Assembly: GCA_963682025.1 (NCBI GenBank)
Contig: OY821521.1
Span: forward strand, 95,092,051 to 95,156,050
Length of the DNA stretch: 64,000 bases
Source of the DNA: Cordilura impudica
Taxonomy: Eukaryota > Arthropoda > Insecta > Diptera > Scathophagidae
Direction of reading: 5' to 3'
Of this stretch, positions 33,858 to 46,200 are shown piece after piece. A program made the translations under genes and the position numbers. The notes beneath the pieces were generated by a model that was not told where the DNA came from, did not search any database, and saw nothing but the letters and a program-made list of their open reading frames with translations. Numbering within the stretch: position 1 is the stretch's first letter; the number at the start of each line of letters is the position of its first letter.

Positions 33858-35060
33858 TCAGAACAAAATTTTCTTATAATTGCAACGGAATCTAAATCTT
33901 CTTCTGGAGTGATTTTTGTTTTTTTTGGCAATAAAAACTTCAACCGCAGAATCATAGGGATCTACATCATCAAAATTATTAATAAATTCTTTATCTGATT
34001 TGTCCGGTGCCACATCGTCCAAAATATCAGCATCACTCAAGACTCCTTGACAAATAAGCTCGTCATCACATTGTTGATATTCTGAGGAAAACGTCAAAAG
34101 TTCTCTTACACAATTTCCTCCTCTTTAATCTCATGAATATCCCTATTATGGTTAAAACCTGCCTGAAAATATAAAAAATAAAAATATTTTTGTATAATTT
34201 CTGAATAAAAAGTAATTTTATAGGTGCAATATTCAGGCTTTACTAAACACCTGACCCACTTTATGAAATGGAAAGCATCCAATATGGATATTGATTTAAT
34301 ATATTCAAGAACGGGAGGAATTATCTCAATAGCACATATCTGCTCCTTAACGATGATCTGTCTATATTGCTATATTGTCTATATTAAACGAGTGAATTAT
34401 TTCTTGATCAAGAGGCTGGATAATAGCTGTAGGATTTGGAGGAAGATACTGAACCTTAATATTTGTCAAAGTTATTGTCGTCTCATTGTTAACAAATAGA
34501 AATATTTTCTTTTTTTATTTCATTTACATATATCTTCCTCCAATATAGAAAGTATATCATTCCAGATAAAAACTGTCAGCCAACTATTTTTATTTGAAAA
34601 ATATGTAATGGGAATGTTTTTATTTTTGAAACAGCGAGGCTGCTCAGGCTTTCCAATCACAAACACACGTTTATAAGAACGCTATGAGTTGCGAATGAAG
34701 AGAAGTGTTAAGCGGCTTTTTGCATATTCCACCTTTTTGGTGGACTGCCTTTGTAATGCTTTATAGTATAAAACACTTTTGTCCCCATTAAAAATACATT
34801 CTGATGTATATTCTTGAACAATTTGAGGCAACTGATTCCCTATAAAGTTTTAGGCTCCACTTTTATCACTGTCCTTCGATTCCCCATTGATTTTTCCTGC
34901 ACATATTCTGCTGCGTTTCTTCCAATGGAATAGCCATGATATATTTGACACAAAATCCTTTTCTAAATTCACTGCAAATTCTTTTGATTTATTTAAAAGC
35001 ATTAGGCCATTTACCACTGCATTCTGGCCACTCATTTCATAGAACCACATAAGAGCGCCT
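33858..35060 (-). pseudogene. Tigger/pogo-type transposase relic
   Basis: Minus strand, several frames. SKEFAVNLEKDFVSNISWLF and KKRSRICAGKINGESKDSDK (HTH/CENP-B part, about 35,000-34,855); IVQEYTSECIFNGDKSVLYY (first Asp block, FNADE degraded to FNGDK, about 34,820-34,760); RVFVIGKPEQPRCFKN (about 34,670-34,620); YLPPNPTAIIQPLDQEI (last Asp block, about 34,450-34,400); and an acidic C-terminus (SDADILDDVAPDKSD, about 34,040-34,000). There are stops and shifts between the blocks. No inverted ends identified. The plus-strand frame 34,224-34,499 is antisense to it. 35,061-35,459 has nothing clear. Confidence 0.7.
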
Positions 35061-35459
35061 TTTCAATATCTTTGAAGCAATGTATTTAAATTACAGGAAT
35101 TCGACACTTGTGGGTTTGTCTACTTTATATTTAACGATCAGTTGTCCACATTTCATAAAATTTTGTTTGCAATCTTTTAATAATTTTAATTATTTTTCGA
35201 CACTCAATGTAACGCATTTACTCATTTTCTCATCTTTTATTTACCAAATGTTGACATTTGTAAAAGCCAGTACAATATTAGTTACGCTTGCAAAGAAAAC
35301 ATGGCCTTTAAACGATAATGGACTACAAACGAGGTGGACTTTATAACATATAAATTGTATGAAATTCGAAAAAACCTGCAAGTGATATGACAGCTTTGGC
35401 TTACATGCGTTTTTTGCCTTTAAGCGGACATTAAGCGAAAAGTGCTGTATAAACTGAAT

Positions 35460-36275
35460 TTAAGTGAGATTGACGAGTATTTTAACAATCATATAGTTCA
35501 AGGGTCATACCGAATGTGAATATTATGTGGGGACTAGGTCCAAAAGTGGTATCTCTAGATCATAGTAAGTAAAGTAACTTATTAATTCCAAAAACATATA
35601 CAAACAAAAAATTGAGTAAAATATTTTGCACTTGTAACTCTTTAGAAAGATTGAAGTGAATTATTGGGAGACAGTACAGGTTTAGTTCAATTATAATTAT
35701 GTACACAAGTTTCAGCTTAAATACATTCCCCTCTAAAAGGTACTGACAAAAAAAAATTGTATAAAAAGTGTACGGAAATAATCCCACTAAAATGATTCAA
35801 CACAATATGAACAAAACCAACGCTTAAAATGGAATTCTGAAAATTTGGCGTTTTTCGTTAATTTAAAATTCTTACAAACAATTTTTCTTTATCACTAAAG
35901 ATATTTCAACTTTTATTCTTAATTTTGGTTGAGAGTACATAAATATTAAAAATGAAAAAATCCACATTTTCTTTGAATTAGAACAGAGAAAATAAAACAA
36001 ATAAAGGAATATTTGTTTAATCAAGTAGATGAAGATGAAGAACTCATCACAGAATTTTACCAATTTCAATGGCGGTCGACAAAGCTTATGTATGGCCGAC
36101 AAAAGCTTATATAAAAAATTTCTTCAGAATATATTCGTAGATTACAAGGTTTACATGGACACACAGACGGACATCGCTAAATCGACTCAGAAAGTGATTC
36201 TGAGTCGATTGGTATACTAGGTCTAATATTTTTTGTAGTTAAAAACATCAGCATCATCATACCTGATATTGGTAA
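35460..36275 (-). mobile_element. Degenerate HINE-A copy 6
   Basis: Recognisable scraps: GGGGACTAGGTCCAAAA near 35,530, ACATATACAAACAAA near 35,595, then GGCCGACAAAAGCTTATAT near 36,093 and ACACACAGACGGACATCGCT near 36,158. The middle (about 35,690-36,040) is unrelated AT-rich sequence. Confidence 0.5.
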
Positions 36276-36303
36276 CCAAGTTTTAAAATTTATATATTTA
36301 CTA

Positions 36304-37325
36304 CTATGCCCAGTCGAGCTCCGCTACGACTTACCGCGACTTATCGGCATGTACGTTTTCATAATCACTGTTTTCATAATTCCCACAAAGTTTTTATTTT
36401 ACAATTAAAACTTTTTATTTTATTTATTTTATATATTCTTCCAATGCTTGCTAATATACAATATTTTTTGTTGTTTCATTTTATTTTAGAGATTTTTGAT
36501 TTTGGCGATTTTTGATTTTGAAGATTTTTGTTTTCCGGCGATTTTTTCACGACTACTCACCTTGGTAATTACTGTATTTGTCAAAAGTTCCAAGACTGTC
36601 GCTTAAATACTACTTCCTATTTTTTGGCTTAGGAGTTGCCAGGCCCACTAATCATATCTTGCCCATTTTTTATCTGACTACTCATGTTAATACCTGATGG
36701 ACTAGTACCAAGTGTCAAGGCTTTCCCTTTTATAGTCCTCCAGTTATATGATGTTATATATTTACATTACATGGGCTGTGCCATGTCTACTGCTCCGATC
36801 AGGCCCATTTTTTGTTCGACTAATGACATGAATAACTAATGGGCTGAAGCAAAATCCCAAGGCTCTCACTATTACAGTTCTTTAGATATATGATATTTAA
36901 TATTTACTTTGTATGGAGAATACCACGCCCATTGGTCCGATCCCGCCCACTTTTGTCTGACTAATCACATTAATAATAAATGACTTCGGACAAATTTTCA
37001 AAGTTTCTCTGTCATAGTACTCGAGATATATGATATTGAATAATTACTTTATATGGGAGGTGTCACGCCCACTTCTTCGGCATGGATACTAACATTAAAA
37101 ATAGATGACCTCACACAAATTTCTAAAGCTCTCCCTGTTATGGTAGTCAATGTATATTATATTAAAAATTCACTTTGTAAGGGAGGGCCCACGCCCACTA
37201 AAAATATCAGAAAAATGTATAGCCTATAGTTCCTTACAGATACATAGTAAGACTCTCTAAAAATTTGAGGAAGATCGGTCCAATGGTTCAGCCTCCTATG
37301 AGCTACAGACAAACATATGAACTTT
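36304..37325 (-). mobile_element. Decayed Helitron with tandem units (H4)
   Basis: Five units with boxes near 36,632, 36,774, 36,917, 37,060 and 37,184 (143, 143, 143 and 124 bp apart). A helicase C-terminal scrap NETTKNIVY, a stop and QALEEY lie at about 36,475-36,428 on the minus strand. The 3' hairpin GTCG...CGAC is still visible near 36,312 but CTAG is mutated. The 5' TC end is missing. Confidence 0.7.
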
Positions 37326-37564
37326 CGATTTTCGTCAAATTCAATAGCGAAATTTCATCAATACCGGTTTTGATATGCAACTAGTACCTTATGGCGTTTC
37401 ATCAACCACAAAAATCACTTCTGAATAAATTTATACGCCGTACAAATTATGAGTTTAATGGGAAACTTAATCATAAATTTTGAAAATTCCGTATTTCCCA
37501 ACTCCAAACTACAATAACTCGAGAAATATAGGTGGATAGAAATATAGGTAGAGAAATATAGGTG

Positions 37565-37877
37565 GATAGATTTAAGTGAAGATCGGGAAGCAGCTCTATA
37601 TGGGGCCTATGACTAAGAATTGTCCTATAGGGATTATTTTTGACTACTGATTATTGGATTAATTTTACTGAGATTTATATGATAATTTGGATCATATGGC
37701 AATTTATGTCGATTTCATATGGGTCATTTGTATGGGGACTAGGTCTGAACATGGACCGAATTTCACCAATTTCAGTAGCGTTCATCCTATGGCCGATAAA
37801 AGCTTATATACCAAACTTCATCAAAATATATTCGTATTTGCGACCTGTAGTTTAATTACAAGGCTTACATGGACACA
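37565..37877 (-). mobile_element. HINE-A partial copy 7a (head-to-head with 7b)
   Basis: Starts mid-element at AGATTTAAGTGAAGATCGGG and stops at TTTACATGGACACA-like sequence near 37,877, where it meets an oppositely oriented partial copy. Confidence 0.65.
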
Positions 37878-38246
37878 TTATGACAATTCTTAGTCATAGG
37901 CCCCATATAGAGCTGCTTCCCGATCTTCAATTAAATCTATCAAAAAACAAAAATATTGCACTGATTCATCTCAAATTTTGTTTGTATATATTTTCGCAAA
38001 ATACAAGAGACTTTACCAACCATGGTCACGATCGGTCCATTTTTGGACCTAGTCCTCACATAGAGATAGCATCCGATATGAACTTTTTCATATCTGCAGC
38101 CAAAAAAATTAATAACAATGCCACTCAAATTTGGTTTATGCTTATTTTCTATATCCAATTAGTTGGGCCTAAGAGATAGGGTCTCTAAACGCATGGAATA
38201 GGGTATCGTATAGTCGGCCTAGACCGACTATTATTTTCTTACTTGT
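37878..38246 (+). mobile_element. HINE-A partial copy 7b
   Basis: Reads from the mid-element to a full 3' end: AGTCGGCCTAGACCGACT then ATTATTTTCTTACTTG. The first 60 bp are the inverse complement of 37,567-37,625. Confidence 0.65.
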
Positions 38247-39175
38247 TTTTTTTTAAATTTTGTTTTATCAAAATACTTCTTACATATGTTTGTAAACTCC
38301 CGTCTGTTTTGCAAGGGAAACTTTTTGAGGAAATTGTATTCATGAAGGAATTTGTATTCATAATAGGGAAAAGAGAGAAGTGAGAAATTTCATGCAGAGT
38401 TTTGGTTTAGAATTGGGCTGATTGTAGTTGTGGCATTCGCTTCATGTGTATTATTACACTATACGTGTCACATTAGCTTCAGCAAGTATTGCCACATATT
38501 TTGATATGAATAAATATAATTTCTATATAAGTAGCTTTTTTAAATTAATTTTTAAAAGTACCCTTTTTTAAATAGAGAACCCTCTTTTCAAAACAATAAT
38601 TTCTTTAATTTTAATTTTTCAAAAAATTAAAAGCAATACGTTTTTCTTTTAAATTACCTTTTTTGAAAACAGAGCCCTTTTTTTCCAAAACTACCCCTTA
38701 AAAAAACTCCCCATTTTAAAAAATCTACCCTTTTTTAAATTACCCTATTTAAATTACCCTTTTTTTACAATAAAACATTTCTTTTTAAAAAAAGTACCTT
38801 TTTTTTAAAAGTAAAACAGTATCTTTTTCATAAGTGCACTTAAAAAAAATACCATATTTTAAAAAGTAAACTTTTTTAAAAGTACCCTTTTTGAAAAAGA
38901 TCCTTTTTTTAAAAAATTGCTCTTTTTAAAAGTACCCTCTTTTTTAGAAGTATTGCACCCTTTTTAAAAAAAAGTTGCAGTTGCCTTTAAAAAAAATTAT
39001 CCTTTTTTAAAAAGTAATATAAGTTTTTTAAAAGTAATTTAAGAAAAGTGCCTAATTTTAAAAAGCACCCTGTTATAAAAAAGTACCCTTTTTTAAAATT
39101 ATTATTACAAAAAAATTCCCTTTTTAAAAAGGTACCTTTTTAAAAAAAATACCCTTTCTAAATTTCCCTCTTTAT
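38247..39175. repeat. Low-complexity block of CCCTTTTTT / AAAAAAGTAC units
   Basis: From about 38,560 to 39,175, runs such as AAAAGTACCCTTTTTT recur irregularly every 15-40 bp and are self-complementary. 38,400-38,505 resembles the tail of the HINE-B copy at 47,809 (ACGTGTCACATT...GCAAGT). A similar block lies at 61,890-62,180. Confidence 0.6.
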
Positions 39176-40136
39176 AACCATAACCATGGATTTTTGAGAA
39201 TATTGATATATTGTATTTTTTGGCAAATCTGGATGAAGGTCTTCTATTGTAAAAAAAGGCTTCAATTTTCAATTTATTTATTGTATTATTCAACATTAGG
39301 CGCTGTACTTAATATCGCTTGAGACATTGAAACTTAACGGAAAAGTGTTAAGAATCTAATTAAAATCAATAAATGTAATTCTATTTCAAATGCCCTTAAA
39401 TACTGTATTTGCTTTTCTATACCTTCGTAAACAAAAACAAACATAGAGAAATGATAAATTGAAAATAAAATTTTTGATTCATTAAATTGATAACTAGTTT
39501 GGAGTATGCGACATATCCATAGACAAGCTGATAGCCAAATTTTACATTTGAACAGTAAAAGATAACCCGAAATTATCGTATGAGAATTCTTATAGAACAA
39601 TTGAAGTTTTCAAATTACTCCCTCTAACTAATTTTCCTTTCAAGTTGAATATTTTTTTGTTGTTGTTAATTATTTGATAACAAACGTAACCTTTAGTTTA
39701 GTGGTTTAGTAAGTAACTAGTACAAAATAAAAAAACAATTATAGATAATTTTATAATAATATAGAGACCTAACAAGAAAATAAAAGTGATTGGCAATATA
39801 ACCACAATTTCTGAATTCAATGTAGTTACTAGTATTTTTTGACAATAACACTGGTGAATTAATCATTGACTTGTCAAGAGAGCGGCGTTCTTATTTTTAA
39901 AAATTTTTTGTTTTTTTGTAAAGAAGGTTAATAAAGCTTTTTAGCTTTGGATTTTAGAAATAAAAAAATTATATTAAATTTAAAAAAATAAATAAATAAA
40001 AACACGCAAGAAAATTATAGTCCCTATATTAAGAATTCTGAGAGAAGGACTTAGATACAACTTTGCTGAGGTCATAATTTGATACACGCATACAATTTAA
40101 CGTCAACAGTTCAAGCAAATAGGTTAGGATAGATGG
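39176..40136. other. Unassigned AT-rich sequence
   Basis: No supported gene or repeat boundary. A short AAGAAAATTATAGTCC scrap at 40,009-40,024 resembles a HINE-A end. Confidence 0.35.
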
Positions 40137-41430
40137 GTTGCCCGCCCGAAAGCGAGTACTCTTGTTGGCCATATGGCCCATTGTGATACCATATAGATAG
40201 TGTCGGAAGGTAGTGATAGGAATAGAGATTATATACGTACAGATTGAATATGTAAAGTGTATGGAAAGGAAAGTGAACTTTTTCTTCCGCTATGCGTCCC
40301 TCTTGAGCCGACCAGATTGGCTCAAGAATCTAGTTGCAGCCCAGGTTATTTAAGAATATTTTCCCTAGAGACCTAAGGCGCCGCTACTTCAGACCTGGAC
40401 ATTCACACAGCAAATGTTGCACTGAATCCTCCTCGTCCACATCCATACAGCTCCTACAGAAGTCAGCTCTCGGGACACCTATGCGTTCGGCCATCCGAAG
40501 TAGGCTGATTGTTCCTTTACCAAAAACAAGCACTTCTTGTTCTCCTTGGATCAGGCAAAGGCCATAGGATCTGGAATATTCTGCAAGAGGTCAGTTGTGT
40601 CCACCTTGTTCTTAATTCAAGATCAGCTGCCCTTTCCAATAGATTCGACAGCTCGGATAGAGGGATTTTTATATTAGTCTCCATCGTCCTGCTCAAAGAT
40701 TCTTAGCCCTTCCATGTACACTCGTCAGCCAGCTCGTTTCCCTTGATCCCACTATATCCTAAAACCCATATCGGCTTCACGCTGTATTGCCGGATTTGAT
40801 CGAGGGACCTGATACATTCCCTCACACATTTCGATCTAATGGTCCTCGATTTTAAAGCTTTGAGAGCAGCTAGACTATCCACAAAAATTTTAATGGTCGT
40901 TGTATACATATTGCGCTCGGCCTGAAAAACGCTACATTATTCTCCGAGATATCTGAATATCAAATTGCTCAGAAGAGACCCCTGACTCTATACCCACTTC
41001 CATCTTCGAACCGTCAGTGTACACTGAGCTCGCAGCCCAGTCTATGACAGAGTCTGCGGCCCATTCTTCTCTAGTCGGTATTTGGATAGTAAAATTACCC
41101 CTAAAGTCCATCACCGGTGACATCTACTCGGTTTCCCGATCAATTTGTGTCCCGCGCACTGTCCGTAGGATTGTGCTGTATCCCAGCTTATATGACTCCC
41201 TTGAACGGAGAGCAACTTTCGCGGCCATGCTCTTGTTGAAAATATCAATAGGCCTAATGTTCAGCATTACCTCCAGTCACGCCTGTGGTGTCTATCTAAT
41301 GGCTCCAGTGGTGCACAGACAGGCCAATATATGTGCCTTCTCGAGTCAAGAAAGTCAGGCCCCTACGTTCACAGCCTTCCACCACACCAGATTACCTCAA
41401 GTAGATAGCTTTCAGTATAAATGAAAATAC
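40137..41430 (-). pseudogene. Non-LTR retrotransposon relic: RNase H and C-terminal zinc region (I-type)
   Basis: Minus strand. Upstream of RNase H: a GVTGG/ALLNL-like post-RT region with stops (41,430-41,130). RNase H: ASSVYTDGSKMEVGIESGV (about 41,035-40,980), KIFVDSLAALKAL (about 40,893) and GYSGIKGNELADE (about 40,755-40,715). Further on, in broken frames, a CxxC...HxxxxC knuckle region (CNICC, about 40,415). There are several stops. GC content is higher than the surroundings, consistent with relatively recent arrival. The combination of RNase H followed by a zinc knuckle fits the I group. Reverse transcriptase is missing. Plus-strand open frames over it are shadows. Confidence 0.65.
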
Positions 41431-41774
41431 ACTTATTTAATTTTTATATTATTTTGTACTTTTTTTACAATTACAAAAAAAAATTCTTTAAATGTTTGTT
41501 CAACTACAATGTTGTTTCTAATCAAACTACATAAGTATGTATATGAAGTTGAATGATAACGTTACAAAATGTTGCTACAACAGATGATTATAAACATTGT
41601 CGTAATTTTGCTTACTTAAATACATATAACAACAAATATAAATAAAAAAACAACTGACAATAAATCATTGTTTTACTATCAGCAACTAAAAGCGATTTAT
41701 TACAAATATTTGTTGTTTAAAAAGAAATGAAAACAAATAAGAACATTACGGTACTCTATGCCATGCATTTACAG

Positions 41775-41887
41775 CACAAAGCAGAATCACTTTCTGAGTT
41801 GATCGGTATAATAGGTTAAATATTTTTGGTAGTTGCAAACATCAGCACAAACTCATTATACCCTGACCACAGAGTATAGGGTATAAG
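41775..41887 (-). mobile_element. HINE-A end fragment
   Basis: AGAATCACTTTCTGAGTTGA, then TATTTTTGGTAGTTGCAAAC and the terminal CCTGACCACAGAGTATAGGG. Confidence 0.6.
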
Positions 41888-41935
41888 TATTTTTTTTTTC
41901 AACTGAAAATATAATAGTCCGGTTTTTTAAGTATA

Positions 41936-42190
41936 CAGTAAAAGCCCGGCATCCAATTAACCGGAACACTCAGTTAACCGGAATTTTAATTTTTAGGAAA
42001 TTGTTTTGCTTTTTTCTCTTTCGTAAGAGAAATTATTTTTTTTATTATTCGGAGAAAATAAAATGCAATGAATTGATATAAACGAGAATCCAAAAAAATA
42101 ATTATATGTCTAGTTTTAATGAAATATTCAATTATCCGGAATTTTTGATTATCCGGAATGCTTGGGCAGAGAGCAGGGCCTTTACTGTTT
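41936..42190. mobile_element. pogo/Tigger-type MITE
   Basis: About 255 bp with ends ACAGTAAAAGCCCGG and (C)AGGGCCTTTACTGT, and internal TTAACCGGAA / TTATCCGGAA motifs that are typical of pogo-like terminal repeats. TA lies left of the element; the right flank is TT, so the duplication is not clean. Confidence 0.7.
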
Positions 42191-42235
42191 ATTCATTTAT
42201 TTTAATATACATACATATATAGATATATTTTTAGT

Positions 42236-42876
42236 TAGTTTTAATCAGAGTTCAGAAAAAAACACACACTGAATAAAAAACTCGTACATATATGTAAACA
42301 AACATAACTTAGACCAACACACACATATTTTTATTTTCATACCAATTATGTTTGTTTTTAAATTTTCTTCGGTGCCCAACACAACCATGACTGTGTTCGT
42401 TTTAATATTTCGTTATTTACACGCACATTTTTGTATCACATACTTTTTGTTTCAATCACACATAAAGCACACATTTTTGAGTGTTGCTTTATTTGAAGTT
42501 CATGTTCTGGTACGTGTACTGAAAAAAAACACAGAACATGTACAATAAACAGGTTCGAGTTCAGTTATATTTTAAGTCGTGTTGTGGCTCGTGTAGTAAG
42601 AAAAAACAGAACATGTACAATAAACAGGTTCGAGTTCAGTTATATTTTAAGTCGTGTTTAAAATATAACTGAAGTCGAACCTGTTTATTGTACATGTTCT
42701 GTTTTTTCTCGTTCGTGTAAATAACGAAATATTAAAACGAACACAGTCATGGTTGTGTTGGGCACCGTAGAAAATTTAGAAACGCACATAATTGATATGA
42801 AAATAAAGATATGTGTTGGCTGCTTTTGAACAGAACATTGTGTGTTTCATGTGTGTATTTTCTGAAGCTTGATTTT
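42236..42876. mobile_element. Long foldback element
   Basis: Arms: GGTGCCCAACACAACCATGA at about 42,371 pairs with TCATGGTTGTGTTGGGCACC at about 42,749, and the complementarity extends outward to about 42,240 and 42,870. At the centre, about 57-bp arms (42,597-42,652 and 42,659-42,715; ACAGAACATGTACAATAAAC) form a tight hairpin. The left arm has an extra tandem copy of that unit (42,527-42,590). No coding. Confidence 0.75.
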
Positions 42877-43233
42877 AATGACAAATATTTTGAGTGTTTA
42901 GGTATGTATATACGAAATAAGCATAAACCAAATTTGAGTGGCATTTTGATTGATGAACGGTTAGGTGGTGGGGACCGGGCAAGAATGATAGAACTAAAGA
43001 TTACGCCATCCCGCGGACAGTATTAAACTTTTCTGTTCCTGTTGAGAATATGACGTCATGCAACTGTGTTCTTATTGGCTAATAATTTTTAGCTGTCAAA
43101 CTGTTATTTTTATGTGTATGTTTATACATTATGGTGGGTCAATTTTTTTCTTCAAAAATTGTATATGAAAGACGTAATATACTTGAAATTCTAAGAAAAA
43201 TTTCCCAAAAAACCATTTAAGTTGCTAAAATAA

Positions 43234-46200
43234 CACTGTGGAACAAATTCAGGTTAGTAAAAGTTAGGTCGATTCTGAGAGTGAGGGGTGAAAATAGAGG
43301 CTAAATTAGAAGACCCGAATTTTTTTTAATCGACCTTCGTACTTTGCAGTCAATTGCCGATTTTCAGCATATTGTTTATATGGTTTTTTGGCTATAACTC
43401 GTCGACTAAATATATTTTTCAATCTGTAAAAGCCAAATTATTGCTAGAGGCCTAAAATGATTTAGAAAATTTTTGTGGTGCTTATGAAGCAAAATGTTGG
43501 AAAAATTATTTTGTTTTTCATGCTTTTTGAAAATATTTTCCACAAAACTAAGTCTTTTTTGCTTTCTATTTGATCTATAATATGCTCCTCAGTTTCTTCA
43601 ATAAATTTCATTTGAAAAGAAAACAATCATAATACAAACCTTGCGTTTTCCAGCTTAATATTAATTTACTTCTCATTTTTTATGTACCAATTTTGTTCAG
43701 TGTTGGTTTTGAAGAAACATTGAAAAAGAAATTATAAAAATATGGAAAAAAATATATTTTTGAAATGTTAGTTATGAAAAGTTTTAAGTAAAAAAATTAA
43801 ATAAATTAAATTAATGATTTGGCCAGTTGCCGTTTAGCAGGCGGCTGTGGATCAACATCACTGCTCTCTCTAATATCTTGGTCATCGTCATCATCATCAG
43901 AAAGGTCGATAATTTCGTCCAACAGATATTCTGGAATTTCATCTTTGTCTTCCCCTTCTTCCTCTTTTTCCTCGTCTTCCTCTTCTTCAAAGGTGTTTTT
44001 ATACCACCAACAAATTTCAGCGAGTATTGCATCCGGAGATTTCTTTTCTCTGTACCTGAAATGAAAATAGTTTTCAATCGTTAACATGTTTAAATTGTGT
44101 ACTCTGACAAAGATATTAGAAAAATCTAGGAATTCAAAATATGCACAATCTATAGTTACCTTATTTCAAATGGAAGCTCAGTTTGGTGACCGCCTTGCTC
44201 ATTAGATTCAGTTAGCAACTGTTGAGCGAGTTGATCAAGATGCTTATGCAAGAGATGCATTTTGTACGACATATTAGCCCCAATTTCATCGAAAGCTGCC
44301 AACATGTTTGCAACAGATTGCCTGTAGTTGTCTTTGCGTTCTTTACCCAAAAGTCCTTCAATGACTGCTTTCAATGCGAGCCATGCATTTAATTCTCGGT
44401 CTGTCAGAACTTGGTCAAAATCTTGACGACTCATTAGTTTCCATACGTCGGGACCATTAACAATCCCTTCCTGAATTTTGGCGTTACTTAGTCTTGGGAA
44501 AATGTCTTTTAAGCGGTTGAATACTGCTGGTCTTTTTGCGATACATTTCAAAAAACTTTTAGCAATGCCAAGTTTAATGTGGAGCAACGGCAACAAAATT
44601 TTCATTTCAGGAACAAGACTTTTGTGTAGCCTATTGTCTTTAGGCCATTTCCGTCCAATGCGATTATTCCAGTTATGCTGTTTGTACTGGTTTCTTCCTA
44701 TAATACCTTTTCCGTATCGTGAATCCCAATCGCACAAAAAACACGGATATTTTGGACGACCAGATGCTGTTAAGCCTGTAATCAATGAAACTATTTTGAG
44801 GTCGCAGCAAATGCGCCACTGGTGTTCTTTATATTTGACTACTTCCAGAATGTGTTTCAAATTATCGAAATTTTCACTAGTGTCAGTGCTATACGCAATC
44901 GGAACAGAAGGCATTCTATTTGTCTTGTGCAAAAGCACAACTTTTAAGCTGATTAGTGAACTATCGATGTATAAACGCCAATCATCTTTTTTATATGTTA
45001 ACCCTATCGACTCCATTAACTTTTCATTATCGTTGCAATAAGCGAAATTTTTGGCATCATTCACATTGAAGAACTTTTCTAACTCTTTTTGGGTTTTCGA
45101 TATGCGGTTACTTTGTTGCCTTTCGCCAGCAAAATATTTTCTTTCAAAAATTAAGCCAGTAGTTCTGATTTTTTCTGAGTCAAACACAAATTTGCAACAA
45201 TTCCATACAATTGGTTTTGTGTGACTAGGATTGGGTCCTTTGATGTTTCATAGGATGTACCTTCACCAGGGTCGTATTCTGAGAAGAAATCCATGGATGT
45301 AGCAGCGGCGGTTGGTGTACTGATATCTGTTTCAAGATCAATACTTCGGTATGTTGGTACTGGAACGTATTCTGAGTGTGGTAATGGTAATTGGACACTT
45401 GGCACTGCTACATAAGTTGTATTCTTTGCTTTCCTTATTTTCAAAGTTTTATGGTAGTTGATACATCCATAGCAATTTTCTTCTTGATGCGGGCTGTTGT
45501 CTAACTACATCATTGGTATACCAAAAGGCATAGCCTTCTTCTTTTCACTTTTCCATTGTTTAAGAGTTGAATAGCAATTAAAGCAAACTTTTTTAGGTTC
45601 ATAATTTACGTCAGTGCTAAACTCTTGCGAGAAATATTGTTTATAGGCTTCCAAAAAAAAATTACTCGCATTGCCACATTTTTAATCGCTTGCTACGAAA
45701 CGTTCACAAACATTACAATAATAATCCATTTTACATTTTGGTTCCGACATTTTTAATACAATATATATTATACAATGTTTTTTTTTTTTTTTTGTTTTTT
45801 TATGAAACCGATGCACTTAACTTAAATCACTCACAAAATGAAATAAGTTCCAAAAAATTAATAGCGAATTTTATCACGACCGAGCGAAAATTAAAAGACA
45901 TCAGCTTCGGCTGAGTTTCGAGTCTTAACTGAATGTTCATTTTTGAAATTAGTTCGCTTGTACGAAATAAAAAAAAAACGCTACCTGTGCGGTGGTTGAA
46001 AACATAAAAGTTGTTTTACTAATTCCTAATTCTCGGAACTTCCCTTTTTAATTACTTCTACCTAAATCGCTATTTATTTAATGGTTTTGGGATTTTTAAC
46101 GCAAATTATCGACTAAGACCATTTTCTTTCTTTTGAGCATATTATAGATCAAACAGAAATCTAAAAAGACTTAGTTTTGTGGAAAATATTTTCAAAAAGC

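Noticed and set aside
40334..41424. Plus-strand frames of 77, 65 and 135 aa
   Set aside because: Shadows of the minus-strand RNase H relic; the minus strand has the recognisable TDGSK and GNELADE motifs.
43819..44084. Ser-rich and Phe-rich plus-strand frames over 43.8-44.1 kb
   Set aside because: They are complements of the acidic tail (GAA/GAT-rich) of the copy 2 transposase-like gene.
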